From a virus: DNA of 24,222 nt. The DNA is taken from positions 1-24,222 of IMG/VR virus record IMGVR_UViG_3300013103_000061. One strand, written 5' to 3'. Below, piece by piece: positions 1 through 8,666 of this stretch; positions within the stretch are counted from its first letter, which is position 1; every line of letters begins with the position of its first letter. A model generated the notes under the pieces. The model searched no databases and was not told where the DNA came from. It saw only the letters and a program-made list of their open reading frames with translations. The translations under genes and the position numbers were made by a program.

Positions 1-96
1 AATGAAGATACAGAATTAGATTTGATTGGGTACTTAATTCTTAAGCGCTGTGTTAAACGGCGCAATGAGGATATGGCTAATGACCAGAAATTTTAG
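1..96 (+). CDS. 3' end of an unidentified gene (window-truncated)
   Basis: Reading frame 1 is open from the left edge to a TAG at 94-96 and encodes 31 residues, including the stretches LDLIGYLILKRCVKRR and MANDQKF. Only the C-terminus is present. It overlaps the start of the next gene by 17 bases, which is usual for a tightly coupled phage operon. The pattern of a few acidic residues, then DTxLDLxGY and a helix, resembles the C-terminal helix of MazG-like or nucleotide-modification-associated phage proteins. That is a weak resemblance on a very short piece, so I assign no function. Confidence 0.6.
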   Translation, partial: NEDTELDLIGYLILKRCVKRRNEDMANDQKF

Positions 97-1291
97 TAAC
101 TGGCTAGACGGGTATTTAAAGTATACTTACGATACAGAATCTGCGCCCATTTTTCATAAGTGGGTAGGGTTAAGTGCTGTAGCTAGTGTACTTGCTCGGA
201 AAGTTTGGTTAGAGATAGGGAGGTTAAAGATATATCCTAACATGTACGTAGTCCTTACTGCCGAGCCGGGAGTAGCTAGAAAAACGCAAGCTATTAACTA
301 TATGACTCCACTTTTGCAAGAGATCCAGGGGGTAAAACTCAGTGCTGATGCAATAACGAAGGAAGCACTGACTATGGATATAGCTGCGGCGATGGACAGT
401 GCAATGATGCCTGATGGTAGTATAATTGAGCATTGTTCACTGAGTATTATATCTAAAGAGTTTGAAAGCTTTTTAGGGCAAAAGAAAGAAAACACTAAGA
501 TGCTTGTATTCCTGACAGATATATTTGACGCCCCAAGTAAGTGGGAGTACAAGACGAAGGGTAGTGGTGAGGATAACGCAGTAGCTGCGTATGTTAATCT
601 GTTGGCCGCCACTACACCTGGGAGTATTGCTAGTAGCTTACCTGTGCAAGCTATTGGTGGGGGCTTAACCTCTAGAGTTATGTTTGTCTGGGCAAATGGG
701 AGGCAAAAGAAAGTAACAGCTCCAGAGAAGCCGCCTAAAGAACTTGAGCAAGCAGTGCTTCAAGACCTAATTGCTATCTCTAGGATTGTAGGGCCATTTA
801 CTTTAAGCGATGAATGTTTTGTAGCTTGGGATAAATGGTACCAGAATTATGATGAGGAAAATGCTGGAAGACTTGCCCAGGATAAAGCATTTCGAGGATG
901 GTATTCAAGAAAACCTTTGTACATACAAAAGCTGGCAATCATTAATACAGCTATGTTGGGAGGCAGTAGAATAGTTGAGTGGCCAGCATTTGCCCAAGCA
1001 TTAGAGGATGTGGAAGAAGTAGAGAGTAACATGGGGAATACCTTTAATGCTGTAGGTAGAAGTGAATTATCCCCAGATGTTAATACGGTTTTAGTAGAGA
1101 TTAAAACTCGTAAATCTGTTAGTGAGGCTGTATTACTGCAGATTATGTGGAGGGATGTTGATGCTAAGAAGTTTGACAATGTTATAGAGACAGCGATTAG
1201 AACTGGCAAAGTGCGCAGGGACTTCGTTGGGCCTGATGGCCAAAGGGGAGTGTGGTATTACTGGATAGGAGATAAAGGGAATAATGACTAA
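80..1291 (+). CDS. DUF3987-like phage ATPase/helicase-type protein
   Basis: This 403-residue protein looks like the DUF3987-type P-loop proteins of phage replication modules. The N-terminus has an FHKWVGLSAV segment followed by RLKIYPNMYVVLTAEPG. Near residues 61-69 lies AEPGVARKT, where a Walker A would be expected; the usual GK is replaced by RK. LVFLTDIFDAP is the Walker B candidate. IGGGLTSRVMF resembles the conserved glycine-rich segment with a possible arginine finger. The last 60 residues look like a winged-helix module. I prefer ATG at 80 because TGAGG lies 9 bases upstream. The alternatives, GTG at 50 and ATG at 65, lack a good ribosome site. A replication helicase or primase-associated role is inferred from the family; the exact activity is unknown. 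Confidence 0.75.
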   Translation: MTRNFSNWLDGYLKYTYDTESAPIFHKWVGLSAVASVLARKVWLEIGRLKIYPNMYVVLTAEPGVARKTQAINYMTPLLQEIQGVKLSADAITKEALTMDIAAAMDSAMMPDGSIIEHCSLSIISKEFESFLGQKKENTKMLVFLTDIFDAPSKWEYKTKGSGEDNAVAAYVNLLAATTPGSIASSLPVQAIGGGLTSRVMFVWANGRQKKVTAPEKPPKELEQAVLQDLIAISRIVGPFTLSDECFVAWDKWYQNYDEENAGRLAQDKAFRGWYSRKPLYIQKLAIINTAMLGGSRIVEWPAFAQALEDVEEVESNMGNTFNAVGRSELSPDVNTVLVEIKTRKSVSEAVLLQIMWRDVDAKKFDNVIETAIRTGKVRRDFVGPDGQRGVWYYWIGDKGNND

Positions 1292-1436
1292 TGTTGAACT
1301 GCAAAATGCTATTGTAGTAACTGATAAAATGATAAGAGATGCCCCTAGAGGATCTGTAAGGTATGCTCCTCTGGAAGCTCATTTTATTTTACTGATTCAA
1401 GAACAAACAAAAAGAATAAACTCTAAAGACAGATAG
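1284..1436 (+). CDS. small hypothetical protein, 50 aa
   Basis: A short gene whose ATG overlaps the last codons of the DUF3987-like gene, with purine-rich AAAGGGA just upstream. It encodes 50 residues beginning MTNVELQNAIVVTDKMIRD and ending in a basic, helical tail (EQTKRINSKDR). It looks like a small helical, soluble protein with no signal peptide or membrane segment. The overlap with the upstream gene and the following gene 13 bases downstream support its being real. I recognise no family. Confidence 0.6.
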   Translation: MTNVELQNAIVVTDKMIRDAPRGSVRYAPLEAHFILLIQEQTKRINSKDR

Positions 1437-1449
1437 AAAGGAAGCAACT

Positions 1450-1638
1450 ATGAAAATAATTTGTGAAGATAATTATAACAGAGAGCATATTAGTGATGTA
1501 TTAATCGCTGAAAATGTAAACGAGTTTTACGGTAAAATTATTGTAAAATTTTTACTGTCTAAGTATACTTCACGCACTACATCGGAGTATTTTAAGTTGG
1601 TTGAAGATGACCACCAACTCTACGTCTTTACACCATAA
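1450..1638 (+). CDS. small hypothetical protein, 62 aa
   Basis: The last gene of the rightward operon. It encodes 62 residues starting MKIICEDNYNREHISDVLIAE, with an SD of AAAGGAAG about 6 bases before the ATG. Its composition is mixed alpha/beta with no membrane segment or metal-binding motif. The stop codon lies just before the strong hairpin terminator at 1647-1675, consistent with the end of a transcription unit. No family is recognised. Confidence 0.65.
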   Translation: MKIICEDNYNREHISDVLIAENVNEFYGKIIVKFLLSKYTSRTTSEYFKLVEDDHQLYVFTP

Positions 1639-1646
1639 CAGTAAAT

Positions 1647-1675
1647 AAGGGGCCCATAATCTGGGCCCCTTTTTA
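1647..1675. terminator. bidirectional intrinsic terminator between convergent operons
   Basis: A perfect 10-bp stem (AAGGGGCCCA, 1647-1656) pairs with TGGGCCCCTT (1662-1671) around a 5-base loop. It is followed by a T run on the + strand (1670-1674). Upstream lies AAATAA, which gives a weaker T-rich tail on the - strand. It sits between a rightward operon ending at 1638 and the leftward late region ending at 1711, so it can stop transcription from both sides. Confidence 0.9.
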
Positions 1676-1677
1676 TT

Positions 1678-1710
1678 GGAGTGCTTGTCTAATAATTGAA
1701 CGGGCACTCT
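1678..1710 (-). repeat. 33-bp late-region palindrome, copy A
   Basis: One of four 33-bp near-palindromes. The conserved arm (ACGGGCACTCT on +, 1700-1710) abuts the stop codon (1711-1713) of the 1381-aa gene. The other arm is GGAGTGCTTGTCTAAT, and the centre is A1694. In RNA of the - strand the outer seven or so bases pair well and the middle is broken. This copy lies downstream of the last late gene and within 10 bases of the bidirectional terminator, so no gene is left for it to promote. Twenty of the 33 positions are identical in all four copies. Confidence 0.85.
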
Positions 1711-4700
1711 TTACTTTCCATGGTAAGCATCATATGCCGGAACACTTAAGAAGTATCGTAACAATCTTAAATTATCATCCCCGTAGATCTCTGGGCTATG
1801 CCCTTCCATGATGTTCATACTTCTTATAACAGAGATAGGAACTACGGCGCCGCCAGTACCCAACCAATTCTGGTACATCTGAGTCATCAAGAAACTGTCA
1901 TCATTCTCTTTTCTGTAGTGCCATGTTGTCATGGCTGCCTGAATGATTGGGTTCAGTCCGAGAGTGGCCCTGTAATCCCGTTGGTCAAGGAAGGGAAGGT
2001 GGAAGAAGTGATGTTCTAAAGCACTGTTAACTCCTACCGCAGCCCCATAAGTTGCCGCACCTGCTGCAGCTATTTCCTTAAAGCTATTATACATTACTGG
2101 AGTACCGAAGAAATCAGTCTCTGTAACTAAGCCATTAACAAACATGTTAGCACTGTATTGACTCTCTGCATCTTTGATGTATGTGCCTACGTTACGAAGG
2201 TCCTTCAGTACTTGTTTGCCGTTATTGCCTGAGATATCAAGTTTAACTCCCTTAGCTATCTCAATGATTGAGCGTTTGGCCCTTATCCCAGCTACTACCC
2301 GCCGTTGGGCTATCTTATACGGAGTAGCCTGGAACATTGCCAATGCTCTCATCATTGGGCTTTTCAGGAAAGGTACGTTAAATTCCCTGGATACAAAGTT
2401 GTTTGTCAGTATCTGATGGTGTATGCCGTAGAGGGCTTGCTCAGCTGTCATACCCCTCTTATTAGCCATGCGTACAGATGCTTCAATGGAAAGGGATCTG
2501 TCAAATAACTCAGCCGTATTAAGAAAAAAAGAGCCGAAATCCTGTACTCCATTAGCTGCCTTCTGTAAACGCTTAAACGTCTCATGGGGTATTTCCATAG
2601 TGGAATCAACTACCATCTGCCTTGTTACGTTAGTACCTATCAGTGACCGACCCATTTTAACAAGTGCTTTATGCGCTTCTTCTTCCATGAACCCCATCTT
2701 AATTAGTTTATCAGCAAGATGTTTGTCCTCAGCTACCATGTGCATTGTCATCTTACCTGCACCTATGATTGAAGGTGCTATGTGGGCCACTGGCATCTGA
2801 GCTATTGTACCTACTGCTTTCGTAAGATGCTTAAGACCTGCACCAGTACTAAGAAAAAGGCGCTTATACACTTCATAGTTTGAGTAAATACCAGCGGCTT
2901 TATTAGCAGCTGTCCACTCTACAGGATTACTCCCCATGAACAAACTATCAAAAGCCGTTGACAGCCCTGAGTGAGTCTGCACCATCTTACTGTTCATAAC
3001 ATCTTTCCAACCTTCGACATTCCAAAACTGGTGATTGGATAGGCGTTTCTCTGCGTCTCCGACATACCAGTTTATTGTATCTACAAAGTCTGGAACAGCT
3101 GGCCTACTAACAGGTGATGTCCTACTGTAGAATCTATTAAAGGCCTGGGCATCGTACCTACCCGAGTCAATATTTCGCATCATCTTCTCAATCATAGGAT
3201 TAGGTCGATGAGGGAAATAACCTTCTTTAATTACTGGGAGGCCTAACTTCTCCATGCGACTCTTGTACGAGTTAAGGAATTCCCTCGTATGCCCTACTAA
3301 TATCTTATCGTCCTCAGTAAGTAACTGCTTAAGCCAAGGATATTTCTTAAAATCTGCATGGCTGTCAAGGGCCAGTGAGACTCGGAGGGACTGGCTATTC
3401 GGCGCCAGTTCTTTAGCGAGTGCATCGTACTTAACTCGGTACTCCTTAGCTCCAGCTTCAGCTTCTTTCTGAAACCCCTTAGCTTCTGTGATTTTAGATT
3501 TCCATGTCGCTATGTCAGCTACCATAGCATCATCTGCATCAACTCCCAGCTTAGCTACCCGCTCTTCCATCTTGGTAAGTTCTTTACTAAGGTGGCCTAC
3601 CTCAGCCCTATGAAAATTGTGCTTCATTTCTTCAGCTGCTAGCTTGTCTAGCTTACTGAAAGATTTAGAGAGGAGGGTGTATTCAGATGTGTGGCCTACT
3701 CTGTCTGTTATGTTCTTAAATATCTGCTTACCAGTTCGAATGTTACTAAGCTCTGCCATATAATAACTGAGTTTCTGCACCGCAGGACTCATCATTTTCT
3801 TGTATTTGGAGCCCATTGTCAGCTCTATAAGCTCGTGGGGAGACATAACTTTATGCAGTACTTCAAGGCCTTTACCAGTAGAACGCTTCGTCATACTTCG
3901 CATATTAGCTACAAAGGTCTCAGACGCGGATGCTACTTTGGTACCATCTTCAGCTAAATGGCCGAGGGTAGAAACTCCTTTCTGGATATACTTTTCAGCA
4001 AATGCAACTTCTCCTTTAGGTAATACAGCTGCTGTGATACCAGATTCAATGAGATGTTTCTCTAGTGCTTTGATAGCAAGACTTCCCATCTTACCTACGG
4101 TACCAAGAACACTAGCATTAGCTTCTTCAGTATCTCCCATAAATAACAGTGCGGCGCCTGCAGGAACTCCCCATTTACCTAAAGCTTTAAACACTGGTTT
4201 AAGCGTTGAACTTTTTTCAGGGGCTACAAGACCTTTATCTGCTATGTACCTAGTGACTTTATTTTCTAAGTCTACTGCTGTATCAGCTGCCATATCCTGG
4301 AAGCGTATGTCGCCGCCAGCAGTATGAGCTATTTCATTAAGTTTTCCTATGTTAATAGACTTAAGGGCTTTAGTAGCTTTCTCTGGTCGCCGTAGTATTT
4401 GGCTAAGCTTTTTAGGTTGAAAAGCTACTTTACTTATTTTCTGATCTCGCAGTGCATTAAGGGAGCCCTGGATGGGCCCTTGTGGGTCAGTGATAGCACG
4501 CCCCTGCAGCACGTCACTCTCTAGCTGGAGGTAGGCTTTAGCACCTTTGTTAGCTTGCTGTCTAAGTTCTCCTACCTTTCTGGAGCCCGTAGTTTTAATT
4601 ACTTTACCTTCGGCCACTTTACTTATGGCATTGTATGCTGAATCCTGGGTGGGGCCAGCTAATCCTTCTGCACCAAGCTCTGATATACTTTTACTTACGT

Positions 4701-5856
4701 TCTCAGCTCGTGCTAAATCTGAACCTAGGACAGTCCGTTCAGCCGCCGCTACTGCATCTACTCCACCAACAGCACTGGCCTCAAAATCCTCTATGAATGC
4801 ATTAGTCAGTGAGCGTTCAAGATCAACTTGTTTCCCTGTGAATTTGCCAGTGAGTTTAGCCGCATCATGGCGCAAGACTACAACTCCATGCGGGGTTATC
4901 TTAAGTGGCCCTTCTGCTGGCGTCGCAGTTAAATCTAACCACAGTCCATTTTTAGCAGCATCAGCACCTTTCAATATTTCAGAGATATTTACTTTATGCA
5001 TAGACTTAGCTACTTGCCAAGCCTTAGCCATTTTATATACTTTACCAGCTCCTTTAAATGTCCCAACTTCTCCTAAGGAATAAGCTGCTAACTCTAATCC
5101 AGCATTCTGCCACTTATCTGCAGTACTATCCGAACTTTCATTAGCTCGATAAGTCTCAGATCTTTTAAGAAGCTTAGTTGCAGCATGCCCAGGTATTGCA
5201 CCTGCAGCACCTAAACCGAATGCACTGGCCAAAGCCGGAAGTCCAATGAGCGAGGAACCACCTGAGAACGGAGCTGCTGCTAATAAGGTAGCTCCAACCG
5301 CGGCCGCTGCTCCCATGCCAAGTATCTCACCTGGAGAAGCAAGCCAAGAATTCTTGTCGTCGTCAGCTGACTCTCGCCGTTGAAGTTCCTGATGCCAATT
5401 ATCGTAGCCCATGGGTTTCTTCAGTGAAGACATATTCCAACTGTTATCTTCACGGTAATACCTATTGGTACTGTCTGCCATAGATTTACCCTCGGCATCC
5501 CTCCCAGCGTACATAGTACTTCCCAGTCTATTGAGAATATCATATGCTCGCATCCCTTTAGTCTCAGGGGATTCTAAAGCAGCTCTAAAAGTACTAGATA
5601 GATTCTGTGCAAAACCTGACATTGGGTGGTCAGTAGGAATATTTGCATCTACAGCTGCAGAACGCCGAGCAAATTTATTATACTTAGGAGCCCGATCACT
5701 GGGACTAAGCGTTTGCACATAGTCTGCTGCCATTATGTCAAGCTTACGCGGTTGGGCAAGAAGATTAATTTTCTTTTCTTCGCTTTTAGCATACGCAACT
5801 CTCTCGGCCTTGTCAGCACTAGCACGAGCTGCTCTTCTGCTTTCTAGTATATTCAT
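1711..5856 (-). CDS. giant virion protein, 1381 aa, candidate ejection (internal virion) protein
   Basis: The largest gene in the window, and last in the late region. The N-terminal 50 residues are basic and helical. Residues about 176-230 are a long Ala/Gly-rich hydrophobic stretch (for example GMGAAAAVGATLLAAAPF) that could insert in a membrane. A second short hydrophobic segment (VPAGAALLFMG) lies near residue 560, and a third (AAAGAATYGAAVGV) near the C-terminus. The middle is helical and charged. I see no lysozyme, transglycosylase or polymerase motif. The start is ATG with AGAGGA 5 bases upstream. Size, position after the tail genes and pairing with a 226-aa helical protein recall T7 gp14 and gp16, which form a DNA-ejection conduit. 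That analogy rests on layout, not similarity. The 'ejection protein' role is an inference. Confidence 0.65.
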   Translation of the reverse strand: MNILESRRAARASADKAERVAYAKSEEKKINLLAQPRKLDIMAADYVQTLSPSDRAPKYNKFARRSAAVDANIPTDHPMSGFAQNLSSTFRAALESPETKGMRAYDILNRLGSTMYAGRDAEGKSMADSTNRYYREDNSWNMSSLKKPMGYDNWHQELQRRESADDDKNSWLASPGEILGMGAAAAVGATLLAAAPFSGGSSLIGLPALASAFGLGAAGAIPGHAATKLLKRSETYRANESSDSTADKWQNAGLELAAYSLGEVGTFKGAGKVYKMAKAWQVAKSMHKVNISEILKGADAAKNGLWLDLTATPAEGPLKITPHGVVVLRHDAAKLTGKFTGKQVDLERSLTNAFIEDFEASAVGGVDAVAAAERTVLGSDLARAENVSKSISELGAEGLAGPTQDSAYNAISKVAEGKVIKTTGSRKVGELRQQANKGAKAYLQLESDVLQGRAITDPQGPIQGSLNALRDQKISKVAFQPKKLSQILRRPEKATKALKSINIGKLNEIAHTAGGDIRFQDMAADTAVDLENKVTRYIADKGLVAPEKSSTLKPVFKALGKWGVPAGAALLFMGDTEEANASVLGTVGKMGSLAIKALEKHLIESGITAAVLPKGEVAFAEKYIQKGVSTLGHLAEDGTKVASASETFVANMRSMTKRSTGKGLEVLHKVMSPHELIELTMGSKYKKMMSPAVQKLSYYMAELSNIRTGKQIFKNITDRVGHTSEYTLLSKSFSKLDKLAAEEMKHNFHRAEVGHLSKELTKMEERVAKLGVDADDAMVADIATWKSKITEAKGFQKEAEAGAKEYRVKYDALAKELAPNSQSLRVSLALDSHADFKKYPWLKQLLTEDDKILVGHTREFLNSYKSRMEKLGLPVIKEGYFPHRPNPMIEKMMRNIDSGRYDAQAFNRFYSRTSPVSRPAVPDFVDTINWYVGDAEKRLSNHQFWNVEGWKDVMNSKMVQTHSGLSTAFDSLFMGSNPVEWTAANKAAGIYSNYEVYKRLFLSTGAGLKHLTKAVGTIAQMPVAHIAPSIIGAGKMTMHMVAEDKHLADKLIKMGFMEEEAHKALVKMGRSLIGTNVTRQMVVDSTMEIPHETFKRLQKAANGVQDFGSFFLNTAELFDRSLSIEASVRMANKRGMTAEQALYGIHHQILTNNFVSREFNVPFLKSPMMRALAMFQATPYKIAQRRVVAGIRAKRSIIEIAKGVKLDISGNNGKQVLKDLRNVGTYIKDAESQYSANMFVNGLVTETDFFGTPVMYNSFKEIAAAGAATYGAAVGVNSALEHHFFHLPFLDQRDYRATLGLNPIIQAAMTTWHYRKENDDSFLMTQMYQNWLGTGGAVVPISVIRSMNIMEGHSPEIYGDDNLRLLRYFLSVPAYDAYHGK

Positions 5857-5865
5857 AATATCCTC

Positions 5866-6546
5866 TTAATTAAATTCTGAATCAGCATACCCTAACGCGT
5901 CACTTAAACTTCTTTTTCTCTTTCTGGTATTGGAACCAAAGCTCTCTAACCCTTGTATATAATTATCATTCAAGTCAAACTTGTCAAATTCTGAAGGGTT
6001 AAGAATGTCTACTGGCTCAGGAATATACTGTTGCCCTGGTATCACAGGTGAATTCATTAAGTTAGTTGAAGGGCCAACGATTTCACCAGAAGGAGAAGAT
6101 TGTTCTCTTTTATACTCTTTCTCCATTCTACCGAGTTCTAATTCACTAGCAGTAGCTTCGGCCTCACCTTCTCTAGCTTTAGCATTATGTTCATTAGCTA
6201 AACTAGTATAATACCCTTGAGTAGATTTAATTTCATCTCGTTTAACATTTCCTCTCATAGTTTGTACAGTAGCAGCTCCTTTATTTGCTAGGGTCTGCTG
6301 GTACTCGGAGGATTTATTCTTAAGCCTGGTGCGAACAGTAGCTGCTTTATCTGCCGCAGTCTGTGTAGCCATGTTCCCCTGGTTACGTAATGTGCCTCGG
6401 AGGGTTTCCCTGCTGTCTAACCTGTCAGCTTTTTGCTCGAATGTCCCCTTCATAGTTTTTTCATATGCTCGTCTTTCTTTTTTCATCTTAGCTGACCTTT
6501 CGTAACTGTTGTACCATTTGTCTGAACCTGGATAAGCAATTCCCAT
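5866..6546 (-). CDS. helical 226-aa virion protein, candidate ejection protein
   Basis: The first 170 residues are strongly charged and helical (for example KMKKERRAYEKTMKG and ELELGRMEKEYKREQ), suggesting a coiled coil. The C-terminal third is Pro/Asn-rich and less ordered, and contains a basic patch (NTRKRKRS) before the end. There is no signal peptide or membrane segment. The SD is AAGGAG, 6 bases before ATG. The gene ends 9 bases before the 1381-aa gene and starts 10 bases after the 691-aa gene, so the three are co-transcribed. Small helical proteins in this position are often internal virion proteins; here that is inference from order and composition only. Confidence 0.6.
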   Translation of the reverse strand: MGIAYPGSDKWYNSYERSAKMKKERRAYEKTMKGTFEQKADRLDSRETLRGTLRNQGNMATQTAADKAATVRTRLKNKSSEYQQTLANKGAATVQTMRGNVKRDEIKSTQGYYTSLANEHNAKAREGEAEATASELELGRMEKEYKREQSSPSGEIVGPSTNLMNSPVIPGQQYIPEPVDILNPSEFDKFDLNDNYIQGLESFGSNTRKRKRSLSDALGYADSEFN

Positions 6547-6556
6547 TGTGTACTCC

Positions 6557-8632
6557 TTACCGTAAAGTTACTCCAAGTATGCGCCAATCATCGTCAGATA
6601 TACCTGGATTTATATACTTTATTATATACTCTTTAAGTGCATCTTTTATATCAGCTGTTCTATCTTGCCGCCTATACAGCATGTACATTCCAACTTCTTT
6701 ATAGTCAGCTGTCCACCCATCTATCTCATTTTTATCAACATGCTTGTAAAAATGGAGTATACTTCCTTCTGTGCTGTTAGCAGTGCCTCTTGAATCTACA
6801 CAGTAAAATCTTACTTCAGCTTCGAATTGAGTTACGTAATCAAGATAATCACCTGTAGGAGGTATGATTAAATCAGTTCCTATAGCTATCCCATTATTAA
6901 TACTACCGTCTATTACAGTCAACCACATTATAAAAGGATTTATATCTTTGTGCTGTAATGTAGCTTTAGGGTTTATATGCAGTGTATCAGTATCTCCAGG
7001 GGTGTAAGGATATTTATAACAGTAAAGGTCTCCAGCGTCAGTGTATGCTTTTTCTTGGAAATCATACCACCAGAAATAATTACCACTTTCAGAAGTTGCT
7101 GACTGAGAGTAATTATTGTAATTATCCGTGAGGTAAGGAATAGCCGCTGACCAATCTGAAAAATAATACCACGGCAGTTCTATCTTGTCATAGTCATGTG
7201 GAGTATATTCATGCAAAGATTCTCCTGACGGGCCTCTTCCACTTTGCCCATTACTGTGAGTTACTGTAACAGCATTATCTCCGAGAAGCAAATACCTTGG
7301 ATAATACTTAACACTAAGTTGAAAACCATCCATTCTTGGTGTTATATAACTGTACTCGTCTAATTCACTAAGTGTCCATACTTGGCCTTGCCCTGTAGCA
7401 GGGTCTTGCTCATAGTGGTCTATTTTTGTTTTTAACTTATCAAAATCATGTGGCCAGTTATTCTCATTGCACTCTTTATACCCATGAGGAACTATTGATC
7501 TTTTAGCATATTCAATATTTTGAATACACTTATCTTTACTTCCTACAGTGTGTACCCCAGTAGGAGACCACACGGCCATCCGTATACTGTCAGCTTCTTT
7601 TGGAAGATCATGTTCTGTATCACTGTGTGTAAATAATACAGAAGTGTCAGTTAATGTAACAAAGTTAAACTCAGTTACAACAGCTGTAAAAGCAAACCAT
7701 TCTAATTTCCCATCCCCAGTTATGTATGGCCACATTCTGTAGTGATTAAAAGCTATTACTGTATCCGTTACATACCTAATGCAACGAGGCCACCACCCTC
7801 CATTATAAGCAATTCCAGCACCACCTATTACTGCAGGAGCTGACATAACATTACTTTTTACTATAGTAAATATTATTTCTCCAGCTGCATTTATTTTTAA
7901 CTTTCTTTTAGTTAAGTATATAGTATCTGAACTGCTACCTTCTTCTTGTATTTGCCAAGTATATAAAAAAGTTAAGTAAAAAGATTCTCCTTCTACTTTT
8001 TCTTTTCTTACAAAATATTCTGTGCAGTGGTCAAGTTCTTCTATGTACGTAAATTTCTGCCTTACTATTATAGTTCCTAATCGCATTAGCATAAAAGATA
8101 AAGTAATTATCGTAGTAGCTGGAGGCATTCCAGGTTCTACAGCAATCCTTTCATCGATAACAAGTAATCGACTTTCCATTACATCGGTAAGATAAGTAAA
8201 TGGGTATAAAGCATTTCCTGACAACTCATCTGATTGGTATACCGTTATATCTTTATTAGAGACATAAGGATTTCCCAGCGCTTTAATAGTTCCACCATTA
8301 AAAGTTAACCAAAAATTATGGTAAGTTCCTGCATCTTTATCCTCTACAATAACGATAAAAGTGTCTGCTCCTTCATCGTAGTCTATTTCTTTTTTAGTTA
8401 CTGGAATAGGAAATTCAGTATAAATAACCGCAGTATGTTTCCCATGAATAGAAGTAGCTACTACCATAGCACTGTTACGTGGGTCACCAACCAACTGTTC
8501 TTGGCGCCCTATAGTCAAGTTATTATGAGCCATTCTACTACGCAAAAGAGCTAATACCCTGTGAGCATCCCCAATAAAGCGTTGACCTTTGAACTTATTA
8601 CCTACTATTTCAACTGTTGTAACATCAATCAT
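6557..8632 (-). CDS. 691-aa beta-rich virion protein of unknown role
   Basis: The protein is rich in aromatic residues and in alternating hydrophobic and polar stretches (for example TIITLSFMLMRLGTIIV and WWPRCIRYVTDTVIAF), indicating a mostly beta structure. There is no signal peptide, glycosidase motif or obvious repeat. It could be a tail nozzle (as T7 gp12), a large tail protein or an ejection-related protein; I cannot choose. The start ATG is preceded by GAGGA with 5 bases of spacing, and this ribosome site lies inside palindrome copy B. It heads the last block of the late region, with the 226-aa and 1381-aa genes. Codon usage is visibly more AT-rich than in the head genes. Confidence 0.6.
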   Translation of the reverse strand: MIDVTTVEIVGNKFKGQRFIGDAHRVLALLRSRMAHNNLTIGRQEQLVGDPRNSAMVVATSIHGKHTAVIYTEFPIPVTKKEIDYDEGADTFIVIVEDKDAGTYHNFWLTFNGGTIKALGNPYVSNKDITVYQSDELSGNALYPFTYLTDVMESRLLVIDERIAVEPGMPPATTIITLSFMLMRLGTIIVRQKFTYIEELDHCTEYFVRKEKVEGESFYLTFLYTWQIQEEGSSSDTIYLTKRKLKINAAGEIIFTIVKSNVMSAPAVIGGAGIAYNGGWWPRCIRYVTDTVIAFNHYRMWPYITGDGKLEWFAFTAVVTEFNFVTLTDTSVLFTHSDTEHDLPKEADSIRMAVWSPTGVHTVGSKDKCIQNIEYAKRSIVPHGYKECNENNWPHDFDKLKTKIDHYEQDPATGQGQVWTLSELDEYSYITPRMDGFQLSVKYYPRYLLLGDNAVTVTHSNGQSGRGPSGESLHEYTPHDYDKIELPWYYFSDWSAAIPYLTDNYNNYSQSATSESGNYFWWYDFQEKAYTDAGDLYCYKYPYTPGDTDTLHINPKATLQHKDINPFIMWLTVIDGSINNGIAIGTDLIIPPTGDYLDYVTQFEAEVRFYCVDSRGTANSTEGSILHFYKHVDKNEIDGWTADYKEVGMYMLYRRQDRTADIKDALKEYIIKYINPGISDDDWRILGVTLR

Positions 8633-8633
8633 T

Positions 8634-8666
8634 AGAGTCCTCGTCCAATTATTGTACGGGCACTGT
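8634..8666 (-). repeat. 33-bp late-region palindrome, copy B
   Basis: Near-palindrome with arms AGAGTCCTCGTCCAAT and ATTGTACGGGCACTGT around a central T at 8650. It fills the whole gap between the stop codon of the 842-aa gene (8666-8668) and the ATG of the 691-aa gene (8632). Its inner 7-bp arms (GTCCAAT with ATTGTAC) pair with one mismatch. It contains the SD of the downstream gene. Confidence 0.85.
8638..8642 (-). promoter_or_regulatory. ribosome binding site of the 691-aa gene inside palindrome B
   Basis: GAGGA on the - strand lies 5 bases before the ATG at 8632 and within the 3' arm of the palindrome in the mRNA. If the hairpin forms, the site would be partly paired, which could limit initiation on the 691-aa gene until ribosomes or a factor open it. 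Confidence 0.55.

Noticed and set aside
4547-5083. A 178-codon + strand frame inside the 1381-aa gene.
   Set aside because: It is antisense, with no ribosome site or homology; the opposite frame is continuous and belongs to the late operon.
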